46,411 nt of DNA from RUG754 sp964345365 (GTDB lineage: Bacteria; Bacillota; Clostridia; Peptostreptococcales; Anaerovoracaceae): contig CAYFQR010000005.1 of NCBI GenBank assembly GCA_964345365.1, positions 1 through 46,411 on the forward strand, given 5' to 3'. Numbering within the stretch: the stretch's first letter is position 1; each line of letters begins with the position of its first letter. Positions 33,911-42,228 of the stretch are shown here, piece after piece. Under the pieces are notes generated by a model. The model was not told the DNA's origin and did no database searches. It saw only the letters and a program-made list of their open reading frames with translations. A program made the position numbers and the translations under genes.

Positions 33911-34243
33911 ATGAATAATAGAGCTTTGGGTAAGGCAGGGGAAGAGCTTGCCGCGAGCCTTCTTAAATTAAACGGGTATCGGATATTGAAACGAAATTAT
34001 TATTGCAGATACGGAGAGATTGACATCATAGCCGTTAAGAACGGCATAGTGGTCTTTTGCGAAGTTAAGACGAGGACGGATGACAGCTTCGGAACCGGCA
34101 GAGAATCGGTAAACCGGGAAAAAATCAAACATCTCGTGAAGTCAGCGGAATCGTATTTGGCTTATACCGGCATAGAATATGAGTATGCGGAATTTGAGGT
34201 AATCGAGATAAATATAAATCGAATAAAAAATATAAGGATTTAA
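33911..34243 (+). CDS. yraN: UPF0102 (YraN) family endonuclease-like protein
   Basis: A 110-residue protein with a restriction-endonuclease-like fold; the role is not established, though a part in DNA processing or natural transformation is often suggested. Conserved elements are GKAGEELAASLLKLNGYRIL, YGEIDIIA and VFCEVKTR, which hold the D-ExK type residues. CGGAGAA lies before the ATG. It stands upstream of comM and dprA, the usual arrangement. Confidence 0.92.
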   Translation: MNNRALGKAGEELAASLLKLNGYRILKRNYYCRYGEIDIIAVKNGIVVFCEVKTRTDDSFGTGRESVNREKIKHLVKSAESYLAYTGIEYEYAEFEVIEININRIKNIRI

Positions 34244-34354
34244 GCGACTCAAGGTTGAAAACATAAGTTACAGAAAGAAGTGTCGCTTATAAGAGTTTAA
34301 GCGGAATATAGGAATATAACAGAGAAGGCGTAGCAGTTACAGGGAGGCGAAGAT

Positions 34355-35920
34355 ATGTTATCAGTTACAAGTACGGTAGCGCTTAAGGGGATAGAGGGCT
34401 TTGAAGTGACGGTAGAGGTTGATTCCGATAGAGGACTGCCGGCATTTCATATAGTCGGTATGGGCGATATATCGGTTAAAGAAGCGGGAGAGAGAGTCCG
34501 CTCGTCCATTGTCAATTCGGGATATGAATATCCGAGGGGCAGGGTAACGGTAAATCTATATCCTGCAAGTGTGAGAAAGAAGGGCAGTCATTTTGACCTT
34601 GCTATTGCCGTTGGGATTCTGAGAGCTGCTAATCAACTGCCGGTTCAGGATAAGGTCAGGAGTTTATTCATAGTCGAGTTGAGTCTTGAGGGGAAAATAA
34701 TATCGGTCAGCGGGATACTTCCGATGATCAGAGGCATAGGATTTGAAGAAAAAACGAAGATCTATGTCGCGAAGGAGAACGTCAGAGAAGCATATCTTGC
34801 CGCTAATAATAGAGAAACCGAGATATATGGCGTTTCAACATTGACGGAACTTGTCGATATATTGAGCGGAAAAATTGACGGAATAAAATATGAGGAAGAA
34901 ATAATTGAGGACGAAGTAGTGGCGCTTGAAAGGATTGATTTCGTTGATGTAAAGGGACATTACTTGGCAAAAGAAGCAATAGTGACCGCAATTTCGGGCG
35001 GACACGGTCTTATAATGATAGGGCCGCCCGGGACGGGAAAGTCGATGCTCGCTAAAAGAATACCGACGATTTTGCCATCAATGTCGCATGAAGAGAGAAT
35101 AGAAACGTCGATGATTTACTCACTGCTCGGGGCACTGAACTATGAGCATCCGGTTATAAAGAGCAGACCTTTTCAGGAAATGAGCCCCAGGGCTACGGAG
35201 GTTGCTATTTTAGGAGGGGGAAATGAACCGTTGCCGGGGATGGTGTCACTTGCGCATAACGGCGTCCTGTTCATAGACGAGTTTCTGGAGTTTTCATCCA
35301 AACAGATAGAATGTCTGAGAAGACCTATAGAGGAAAAGAAAGTTAACATAATTAGAAGAGGTGTAAACTATTCTTTTCCATCGTCTTTTACACTTGTCGC
35401 CGCAACAAATCCCTGTAAGTGCGGAAAAATGGGATGCCCTGGAAAAGTATGCACCTGCACGCTTTATGAAATTGAAAGATATAGAGCTAAATTATCAGGG
35501 CCGATTGCCGACAGAATTGATATGAGCGTGGAGCTTCCCAAGCTTGAATATTGCAGGCTAACCGGCAAGGTTTCACAATCCTCCTCCGAAATGAAAGAAA
35601 GGTCGGACATGGCAAGAGAGATACAAAAAGAGCGGTTTCGCGGGCTCAACATAATAACGAATTCCGAGATGAATGAAAGAATGACAGCCGAGTTTTGTAA
35701 GCTTGGAAAAAGGGAAAAAGTAATAATGGAGAAAGCTTACGATTTGTATGGATTAAGTCCGAGAAGGTATCACAAAATATTAAAGCTGGCGAGGACTATT
35801 TCCGACTTAAGCGGTATTCGCGATATAGATGAGGGCTCGCTTCTTAATGCTATAGGCTATACCAAGTTTCTTAATATGTATGACAGAGACGGAGCGAACG
35901 AGCAGATGACACTTGTATGA
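34355..35920 (+). CDS. comM: YifB family Mg chelatase-like AAA ATPase (ComM)
   Basis: A 521-residue ring ATPase; ComM in Haemophilus and Vibrio is a helicase that aids branch migration during natural transformation. The N-terminal ChlI-like domain (1-170) opens with VTSTVALKGIEG; Walker A is GPPGTGKS (about residue 225); GVLFIDEFLEF is Walker B. A zinc-type motif, CKCGKMGCPGKVCTC, sits in the middle, and the C-terminal Mg-chelatase subdomain has SPRRYHKILKLARTI. GGGAGG lies before the ATG. With dprA downstream it suggests a competence-like DNA uptake pathway. Confidence 0.95.
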   Translation: MLSVTSTVALKGIEGFEVTVEVDSDRGLPAFHIVGMGDISVKEAGERVRSSIVNSGYEYPRGRVTVNLYPASVRKKGSHFDLAIAVGILRAANQLPVQDKVRSLFIVELSLEGKIISVSGILPMIRGIGFEEKTKIYVAKENVREAYLAANNRETEIYGVSTLTELVDILSGKIDGIKYEEEIIEDEVVALERIDFVDVKGHYLAKEAIVTAISGGHGLIMIGPPGTGKSMLAKRIPTILPSMSHEERIETSMIYSLLGALNYEHPVIKSRPFQEMSPRATEVAILGGGNEPLPGMVSLAHNGVLFIDEFLEFSSKQIECLRRPIEEKKVNIIRRGVNYSFPSSFTLVAATNPCKCGKMGCPGKVCTCTLYEIERYRAKLSGPIADRIDMSVELPKLEYCRLTGKVSQSSSEMKERSDMAREIQKERFRGLNIITNSEMNERMTAEFCKLGKREKVIMEKAYDLYGLSPRRYHKILKLARTISDLSGIRDIDEGSLLNAIGYTKFLNMYDRDGANEQMTLV

Positions 35921-35994
35921 AAAAATATAAGATTATGTCTGAATCATTTATGAAACAGACGAGAATGCTTGCGACTTCGGTCTTGAGAGATTAA
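35917..35994 (+). CDS. Possible 25-residue protein overlapping the comM stop
   Basis: An ATG overlaps the comM TGA (ATGA) and opens 25 codons rich in basic residues and methionine (KKYKIMSESF..., RMLATSVLRD). The overlap allows coupled translation, the only support for it. I know no homologue and it could be a chance frame. Confidence 0.2.
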   Translation: MKKYKIMSESFMKQTRMLATSVLRD

Positions 35995-36055
35995 ATTATT
36001 ATATAATTGTAAAAAAGAACGGATATTATAACGGACAATTTAAGAGGGTTAATTT

Positions 36056-36922
36056 ATGGCTGAAATCAGCGGAATAAAAAAGATATGTATAGATGACAAA
36101 AATTTTCCCGATAAGCTGAGGCGAATAAACGATTCACCGAAGGAAATATATATAATCGGCAGGCAGGAACTTTTGAATAGAAGAAGTATTTCTATAGTCG
36201 GAGCAAGAAAATGTACGGAATACGGAAAACATGTCGCTATGACCATAGCTAAAAAGGCTGCGATGACGGGATTTGTCATTGTGTCGGGAATGGCGATGGG
36301 TATTGATAATTTTGCACATGTGGGTGCATTGAAAGCGGAAGGAGAAACTATCGCATGTCTCGGTACGGCAATAGACGAATGCTATCCGAAACAACATAAA
36401 AGCTTATATAAAGAAATTTCTGAAAGAGGTTTGCTTGTTTCCGAATATCCGCCGGGAACTGATGCCATGCCCTACATGTTTCCGAGAAGAAACAGAATAA
36501 TAGCAGGTTTAAGTGAAGCGGTGATTGTTGTGGAAGCCGGCACGGACAGCGGAGCACTTATCACGGCGGAATATGCCGACACGCAGAACAAGCTCGTCTT
36601 CGCAGTCCCGGGGAATATAACGAGCCCGATGAGCCTCGGAACGAATAAGCTGATTACGGAAGGAGCGATACCGGTAGCCGTAATAGACGATATTTTCTTT
36701 CAACTTGGAGAGAAGCCGATAGCGGAGAAAGAAGAGCTTGCTCAAATTTCCGATGATGAGAGAAAGGTTTATGAATATGTTAAGCATAACGGAGAGATTC
36801 CGATTGATTTTTTGTGTGAGAGCTTGGAGCTCAACCCCGTAATCTGCAAAGGAATCGTTGCCGTTCTTGAAATAAAGGGCTTCCTTGCCTGCACACTGGG
36901 CAGGGTTTTCGCGGTTAAGTAG
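36056..36922 (+). CDS. dprA: DNA processing protein DprA
   Basis: Binds incoming single-stranded DNA and loads RecA during transformation; widely kept even in non-competent species. The 288 residues contain the extended Rossmann fold with SIVGARKCTEYGK, SGMAMGIDNFAH (the SGxAxGID signature), FPRRNRIIAG, and AGTDSGALITAEYA; a short winged-helix-like end (about 225-288) follows. A GAGGG site precedes the ATG. It is separated from comM by 136 bases that hold no clear terminator. Confidence 0.95.
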   Translation: MAEISGIKKICIDDKNFPDKLRRINDSPKEIYIIGRQELLNRRSISIVGARKCTEYGKHVAMTIAKKAAMTGFVIVSGMAMGIDNFAHVGALKAEGETIACLGTAIDECYPKQHKSLYKEISERGLLVSEYPPGTDAMPYMFPRRNRIIAGLSEAVIVVEAGTDSGALITAEYADTQNKLVFAVPGNITSPMSLGTNKLITEGAIPVAVIDDIFFQLGEKPIAEKEELAQISDDERKVYEYVKHNGEIPIDFLCESLELNPVICKGIVAVLEIKGFLACTLGRVFAVK

Positions 36923-37003
36923 GGCGCTTTGCGTTATACTGAGTGCAAAAGCAAAAAATGTGATTATTAATTGCAAATTTGTAAAAAGGTCGATTGTCAT
37001 CTT

Positions 37004-37044
37004 GAATCCCTTATCGGAAAAATAAACCGATGAGGGATTTTTTG
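37004..37044 (+). terminator. Intrinsic terminator after dprA
   Basis: AATCCCTTATCGG (37005-37017) pairs with CCGATGAGGGATT (37027-37039), one G-U pair, followed by T's. It ends the yraN-comM-dprA unit. Confidence 0.9.
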
Positions 37045-37174
37045 TTGTTTATTAAAATCGTAATTCGTGATAAACTAACTGTATCAAATAATAGGCATAT
37101 CGGATAAAATGAAAATTCTATACAGTATTGAATAAATAAAGGAACTAAAATGCAGGAAAGGTAAGGTAAATAAA

Positions 37175-37642
37175 ATGACAAACGTGGGAAAACTTAATAG
37201 TATCAGCATTTGTGAAACAGATGAATACCTTCAGTTCAGAGATTTGTTTATAGATTCCGGACTTGAATTTAATCTTGCTGATTCGGGAACCGAACCCGAA
37301 GGTTTTGTTACGGCTTTCGAATGTAAGGATTCGGAAGGAAAACTGGTAGCCGGTTCGTCAATAACCAAGCGAAAAGGATACTTTATATTTAATGATATTG
37401 CGGTTGACGAGGCGTATAGAGGAATAGGATTGGGAAAGGTACTTTTTGACATCACTATGGATAAGATTAGAGCACTCGGCGGCAGTCCGATATATCTGAC
37501 GGCAAGAGCGCCTAAGTTTTTCGCAAAATACGGCTTTACGTACTTGGAAAAAGACGATGTCCCGGATGTTTTCAGCTGCTTGGGATGCAAACAGCTCGGG
37601 AAAACCTGCCATCCGGAGTTTATGGTGTATCGTAACATATAG
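37175..37642 (+). CDS. GNAT family N-acetyltransferase with a C-terminal cysteine motif
   Basis: A 155-residue acyl-CoA-dependent transferase. The acetyl-CoA site is the GIGLGKVLFD loop (about residues 86-95), preceded by FNDIAVDEAYRG. The end has CLGCKQLGKTCHPEF, a Cys-x2-Cys-x6-Cys cluster that may bind metal. The substrate is not predictable. AAGGTAAGG lies upstream of ATG 37175. Together with the ABC gene it splits the otherwise common dprA-topA pair. Confidence 0.82.
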   Translation: MTNVGKLNSISICETDEYLQFRDLFIDSGLEFNLADSGTEPEGFVTAFECKDSEGKLVAGSSITKRKGYFIFNDIAVDEAYRGIGLGKVLFDITMDKIRALGGSPIYLTARAPKFFAKYGFTYLEKDDVPDVFSCLGCKQLGKTCHPEFMVYRNI

Positions 37643-37654
37643 GATGTGAGAATC

Positions 37655-37688
37655 AGCTGTCGCTAATTTTGCGACAGCTCAAATTTTA
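37655..37688 (+). terminator. Probable intrinsic terminator after the GNAT gene
   Basis: AGCTGTCGC (37655-37663) pairs perfectly with GCGACAGCT (37671-37679) around a seven-base loop, followed by CAAATTTTAA, a weaker T tract than usual. Read-through into the ABC gene is possible. Confidence 0.65.
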
Positions 37689-37716
37689 AGGTAATATAAA
37701 ATGTGGAGGGGATTTT

Positions 37717-39435
37717 ATGATAAGAACATTGTTGCATTATTTTAAGTTTCATAAGAAATTGTTCGCTATAGACATGTTTTGTGCCTTATCCGTAGCGCTG
37801 ATTGACTTGGGATTCCCGCTTGTGTCGAGATACGCCATGTATGAACTTCTGCCGAACAAAGCATACGGAGTGTTTTTTGCTCTTATGATGAGCGTGATGA
37901 TTTTTTATGTGCTTCGTTCCGCGTGCTATTATTTTATGACTTATCTCGGACATATATTCGGCGTCAGGGTTGAGGCGGACATAAGAACCGACCTTTTTGA
38001 AAAATTGCAACAGCTCGATTTTGAATTTTATGATAAAAACAGGACAGGAAAACTCATGAGCAGGCTGACGGGCGACCTGTTCGAAATCACGGAGCTTGCA
38101 CATCACGGGCCTGAGGACCTGGTGATTTCAATCCTCACGATTACAGGTTCGCTGAGCTTTATGTTTTATATGGAGTGGAGACTTGCTCTTGTCGTTGCAC
38201 TTTTGATTCCGATTTTTCTGACAATTACCATGAACAGACGAAAAAACATGTCGAGTGCATCGCATGAAGTTAAGGCGAAATTAGCGGATATCAACTCTAA
38301 TATCGAGTCGAGTATTTCAGGTATGAAGACATCTAAAGCTTTCGCAAACGAAGAACTTGAACAGGGGCGATTTCAAAAGGCGAATGAGGTCTTTGTCGGT
38401 GCAAAAAGCGGATACTACAAAGCGATGGGTGCTTTCGCTTCAAGTCAGGAATTTTTTATGGGAATAATGCCTTGTATTGTCATGTCCGTAGGGGGCTGGC
38501 TGATAATGAGGGATGAGATGAATTATATAGATTTAATTACGTTTACTCTCTTTATCAATACATTCGTAACTCCTATAAGAAAAATGGCCAACTTTGCAGA
38601 AATATTTTCCAGCGGTATGGCGGGGCTTAAGCGTTTTTCCGAAATCATGGCTATGCAGCCTCAGGTTGAAGAAAAAGAAGATGCTTATGAGCTTGAGGTT
38701 ACAAGCGGAGCGATTGAGGTGAAGGATGTTTCTTTTGCTTATAGGGAAAATCAAGAGGTGCTCGACGGCATAAGCCTGAATATCAACGCAGGTGAAACGG
38801 TGGCTATTGTCGGACATTCCGGCGGCGGTAAAACTACGCTTTGCCAGCTGATTCCGAGATTTTATGATGTGACGGAGGGAGCTGTTTTAATAGACGGCAC
38901 GGATATTCGCGATGTTACCAAGGCATCGCTGAGGAGCAGCATCGGCATCGTACAGCAGGACGTATTTATCTTTGCGGATACCATATTCGAAAACATTCGC
39001 TACGGCAAACCCGATGCCGGTTTTGACGAGGTGATTGAAGCCGCAAAGAGAGCGGAAATTTATGACGACATAATGAGGATGCCCGAACAGTTTGAGACCT
39101 ATGTGGGAGAGAGAGGAACTCAGCTTTCGGGCGGACAGAAGCAGAGAGTATCAATAGCTCGTATTTTCTTAAAAGACCCGAAGATACTAATCCTTGATGA
39201 AGCGACATCCGCTCTTGATACGATTACCGAGGAGAAAATTCAGCAGAGTTTCGAGGAGCTTTCGAAAGGAAGGACTACATTGGTTATCGCACACAGACTT
39301 GCAACCGTAAGAGCTGCGGACAAAATAGTGGTGATTGAGGACGGGAGAATTATTGAGGAGGGCAACCATAGCAGTCTTATCGGCGTCGGAGGCGAATATG
39401 CAAGGCTCTATAACACTCAGAAACTCTCCAAATAA
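37717..39435 (+). CDS. ABC transporter, fused permease and ATPase (exporter type)
   Basis: A 572-residue half-transporter of the MsbA/LmrA-like group that works as a dimer. Six transmembrane helices (about 17-300) precede the nucleotide-binding domain, which has Walker A GHSGGGKT, Q-loop GIVQQDVF, signature LSGGQKQRV, Walker B ILILDEATSALD and the switch histidine in VIAHRLATV. The substrate is unknown; lipids, peptides and drugs are all possible. GGAGGGG precedes the ATG. Confidence 0.92.
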   Translation: MIRTLLHYFKFHKKLFAIDMFCALSVALIDLGFPLVSRYAMYELLPNKAYGVFFALMMSVMIFYVLRSACYYFMTYLGHIFGVRVEADIRTDLFEKLQQLDFEFYDKNRTGKLMSRLTGDLFEITELAHHGPEDLVISILTITGSLSFMFYMEWRLALVVALLIPIFLTITMNRRKNMSSASHEVKAKLADINSNIESSISGMKTSKAFANEELEQGRFQKANEVFVGAKSGYYKAMGAFASSQEFFMGIMPCIVMSVGGWLIMRDEMNYIDLITFTLFINTFVTPIRKMANFAEIFSSGMAGLKRFSEIMAMQPQVEEKEDAYELEVTSGAIEVKDVSFAYRENQEVLDGISLNINAGETVAIVGHSGGGKTTLCQLIPRFYDVTEGAVLIDGTDIRDVTKASLRSSIGIVQQDVFIFADTIFENIRYGKPDAGFDEVIEAAKRAEIYDDIMRMPEQFETYVGERGTQLSGGQKQRVSIARIFLKDPKILILDEATSALDTITEEKIQQSFEELSKGRTTLVIAHRLATVRAADKIVVIEDGRIIEEGNHSSLIGVGGEYARLYNTQKLSK

Positions 39436-39461
39436 TATAGGTAATTTATTAGAAAAATGCA

Positions 39462-39476
39462 TATTTTCTGAAATTG
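39462..39476 (+). promoter_or_regulatory. CodY-box-like site just upstream of the topA promoter
   Basis: TATTTTCTGAAATTG matches 12 of 15 positions of the CodY consensus AATTTTCWGAAAATT, centred at 39469. It ends two bases before the topA -35 box, and codY itself lies downstream in the same gene string. Matches with three mismatches are common in AT-rich DNA, so this is only a candidate. Confidence 0.3.
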
Positions 39477-39478
39477 TC

Positions 39479-39507
39479 TTGCCAATTACAAGAATATCTA
39501 CTATTAT
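39479..39507 (+). promoter_or_regulatory. Promoter of topA
   Basis: TTGCCA (39479-39484) and TATTAT (39502-39507) are spaced by 17 bases; each differs from consensus at one base. The expected start near 39514 leaves about 26 bases to the topA ATG, including AGGAGG. Confidence 0.78.
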
Positions 39508-39539
39508 ATAGGCTTGAAAGACAATTTTTAGGAGGTAAA

Positions 39540-41618
39540 ATGGCAAAGACACTTGTAATCGTAGAATCGCCTTCAAAAGCAAGGACGATAGGAAAGTATT
39601 TAGGTTCAAGCTACAAGGTGACCGCTTCGGTAGGACATATCAGGGATTTACCAAAAAGCAAGATAGGAATTGACATAGATAATGACTTTGAGCCGCAGTA
39701 TATTTCCATAAGAGGAAAGGGCGATATAATCAAACAACTTAAAAAAGATGCCAAGTCAGCGGACAGGGTATATCTTGCGACGGACCCCGACCGTGAAGGA
39801 GAGGCGATTTCATGGCACTTGTGCCATATTTTGGGTATTGATCCGAGTGATAATATTCGTGTAACCTTTAATGAAATAACCAAGGAAAAAGTAAAGGAAG
39901 CCATGAAGAATCCTAGGCCGATTGATCTTAAACTGGTTGATGCACAGCAGGCAAGAAGAGTTCTTGACAGACTTGTCGGTTACAAAATCAGCCCGATTCT
40001 CTGGAAAAAAGTGAGACGCGGACTCTCCGCGGGCCGTGTACAGTCTGCAGCTTTGAAGCTTATATGTGACAGGGAGCAGCAGATACTTGACTTTATACCT
40101 AAGGAGTATTGGAATATTACGGTGGATTTCGAAGACAAAAAATCGTTTTCCGGGAAAGTTACGGAGTTCAAGGGCGAGAAATTTGTTTGTTCAAGCGAAA
40201 AGGAAGCCGATATTGCAAAAACAGCGCTCAGCGGCGGCGAATACATAGTCGATTCAGTAGCCCAAAAAGAGAGGAGCCGGAAACCTTTCCCGCCGTTTAC
40301 TACAAGTTCCATGCAACAGGAAGCTGCCAATAAGGCGGGTTTCACCACTAAAAAGACAATGTCGGTAGCTCAACGCCTTTACGAGGGTGTCGATATTCCC
40401 GGTCACGGTACGATAGGACTTATAACATACATGCGTACAGACTCCGTGAGAATATCGGATGATGCGAGGGCTGCGGCATACAGCTATATAATGAATACCC
40501 AATATTTAGGCAAGGAATATACGGCATACAATGTCTATTCAAACAAGAAAAAAGATATTCAGGATGCACATGAAGCCATCAGACCGACCAATGTGTTTTT
40601 AACTCCCGAGGATGTTAAAGACTCGCTTGATAAAGACCAATATAATCTCTACAGCCTGATATGGTCGAGGTTCGTGGCTTCGCAGATGTCCGCCGCGGTA
40701 TTCGACACTACACAGATAAATGTAAAAAACGGAGATTATTTGATTAGAGTAAACGGCTCCAAGAGAAAATTCGACGGATATCAAAAGATTTATTCGCCTA
40801 ATTTTGATGAGGATAAAGACAGCTATGTTCCCGAGGTTAAGCAGGGAGATAAGCTGAAGGCAAAGGACATCAATGCCGAACAGAAATTTACGGAGCCGCC
40901 TGCAAGGTTTACGGAAGCGAGCCTCGTTAAAGAATTAGAGGAAAAAAATATAGGCAGGCCTTCGACTTATGCGCCTATTATCGCTACGCTTCTTGAGAGA
41001 AAATACATATCAAGGCTCGGGAGGTCGAAGTCTATCCAACCCACAGAGCTCGGTAAAATCGTTACGAATCTGATAGTTAAATACTTCGTAGAGATAGCCG
41101 ATGTGGAGTTTACCTCGAACATGGAGGATAAACTTGACGATATTGAAGCGAAAAATACCGATTGGAAAGATATAATCAGGGAGTTTTATAAACCTTTTGA
41201 AAAGGAACTTGAAACGGCTGAGAAAGAAATCGAGCATATAGTCATAGAAGACAAGCCGGCTACCGATGATGAGGGGAATGAGATTTTTTGCGAAAAATGC
41301 GGCAATCCGATGCTCATCAAGTCGGGAAGATTCGGCGAGTTCATGGCGTGTTCAAATTATCCGGAATGTAAGAATACCAAGCCGATTGTTAAAGCTATCG
41401 GCGTAAAATGCCCGGATTGCGGCGGTGATATTGTTGCCAAGAGAGGAAAATCGGGCAAGATATTTTACGGTTGCTCAAATTACCCGGAATGTAATAAAGC
41501 GTTTTGGTATAAGCCGTCGAAGAAGACCTGCCCGAAATGCGGGAATATTTTACTTGAAAAACACTTGAAATACACAAAACTTGTGTGTTCGGATGTAAAA
41601 TGTGATTATAAAGAATAG
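39540..41618 (+). CDS. topA: DNA topoisomerase I (type IA)
   Basis: Relaxes negative supercoils. The 692-residue protein has a Toprim domain (about 3-115, with IVESPSKA and ATDPDREGEAI), the catalytic Tyr297 in GLITYMRTDS, and three C-terminal four-cysteine zinc ribbons: CEKCGN...CSNYPEC, CPDCGG...CSNYPEC and CPKCGN...CSDVKC. The start 39540 is decided by AGGAGG; the frame extends further up but with no site. It opens the topA-hslV-hslU-codY block. Confidence 0.98.
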   Translation: MAKTLVIVESPSKARTIGKYLGSSYKVTASVGHIRDLPKSKIGIDIDNDFEPQYISIRGKGDIIKQLKKDAKSADRVYLATDPDREGEAISWHLCHILGIDPSDNIRVTFNEITKEKVKEAMKNPRPIDLKLVDAQQARRVLDRLVGYKISPILWKKVRRGLSAGRVQSAALKLICDREQQILDFIPKEYWNITVDFEDKKSFSGKVTEFKGEKFVCSSEKEADIAKTALSGGEYIVDSVAQKERSRKPFPPFTTSSMQQEAANKAGFTTKKTMSVAQRLYEGVDIPGHGTIGLITYMRTDSVRISDDARAAAYSYIMNTQYLGKEYTAYNVYSNKKKDIQDAHEAIRPTNVFLTPEDVKDSLDKDQYNLYSLIWSRFVASQMSAAVFDTTQINVKNGDYLIRVNGSKRKFDGYQKIYSPNFDEDKDSYVPEVKQGDKLKAKDINAEQKFTEPPARFTEASLVKELEEKNIGRPSTYAPIIATLLERKYISRLGRSKSIQPTELGKIVTNLIVKYFVEIADVEFTSNMEDKLDDIEAKNTDWKDIIREFYKPFEKELETAEKEIEHIVIEDKPATDDEGNEIFCEKCGNPMLIKSGRFGEFMACSNYPECKNTKPIVKAIGVKCPDCGGDIVAKRGKSGKIFYGCSNYPECNKAFWYKPSKKTCPKCGNILLEKHLKYTKLVCSDVKCDYKE

Positions 41619-41643
41619 TTTTTCTTAACGGGAGGAAAAAAGT

Positions 41644-42228
41644 ATGTCAGAATCAAACACTCAAATGCGCTTTCATGCCACTACGATTTGTGCGGTAAGA
41701 AGATCACCTGAAGACATTGCAATCGGCGGTGACGGCCAAGTGACAATGGGCGAAACCGCGATAATGAAAAATAATGCAAAGAAGGTAAGGAAGATATACA
41801 AGGGGCAGGTTTTAACAGGTTTCGCAGGTTCCGTAGCGGACGCGTTTTCACTTACTGAGAAGTTTGAAGCGAAGCTTGATGAACATTCCGGAAACATGAA
41901 AAAAGCTGCAGTGGAGCTTGCACAGCTTTGGCGTTCGGACAAGGGCATGAGAAACCTTGAGGCCCTACTGATAGTAATGGATAAAGATAACCTGCTTGTT
42001 GTTTCGGGCAACGGAGAGGTTATTGAACCTGACCAGCCGTTTGTGGCAATAGGCTCCGGCGGAAACTATGCTTATGCGGCTGCAAATGCGCTGTTTAATC
42101 ATACCGATATGACAGCTGAAGAAATCGTGAGGGAGAGCCTTATGATTGCAAGTTCAATTTGCGTATATACCAATGACCATATTACTGTGCTTAAGAACTC
42201 AGGGGAAGGCGGTGAATTAGATGGTTAA
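41644..42228 (+). CDS. hslV: HslV (ClpQ) protease subunit
   Basis: N-terminal-threonine peptidase that forms a dodecamer and works with HslU. The 194-residue protein has a 12-residue propeptide before TTICAVRR, so Thr13 would become the catalytic residue after processing; GDGQVTMG and the sodium-binding GSGGNYA segment follow. Its stop overlaps hslU by 8 bases, so both subunits are made together. GGGAGG precedes the ATG. Confidence 0.97.
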   Translation: MSESNTQMRFHATTICAVRRSPEDIAIGGDGQVTMGETAIMKNNAKKVRKIYKGQVLTGFAGSVADAFSLTEKFEAKLDEHSGNMKKAAVELAQLWRSDKGMRNLEALLIVMDKDNLLVVSGNGEVIEPDQPFVAIGSGGNYAYAAANALFNHTDMTAEEIVRESLMIASSICVYTNDHITVLKNSGEGGELDG

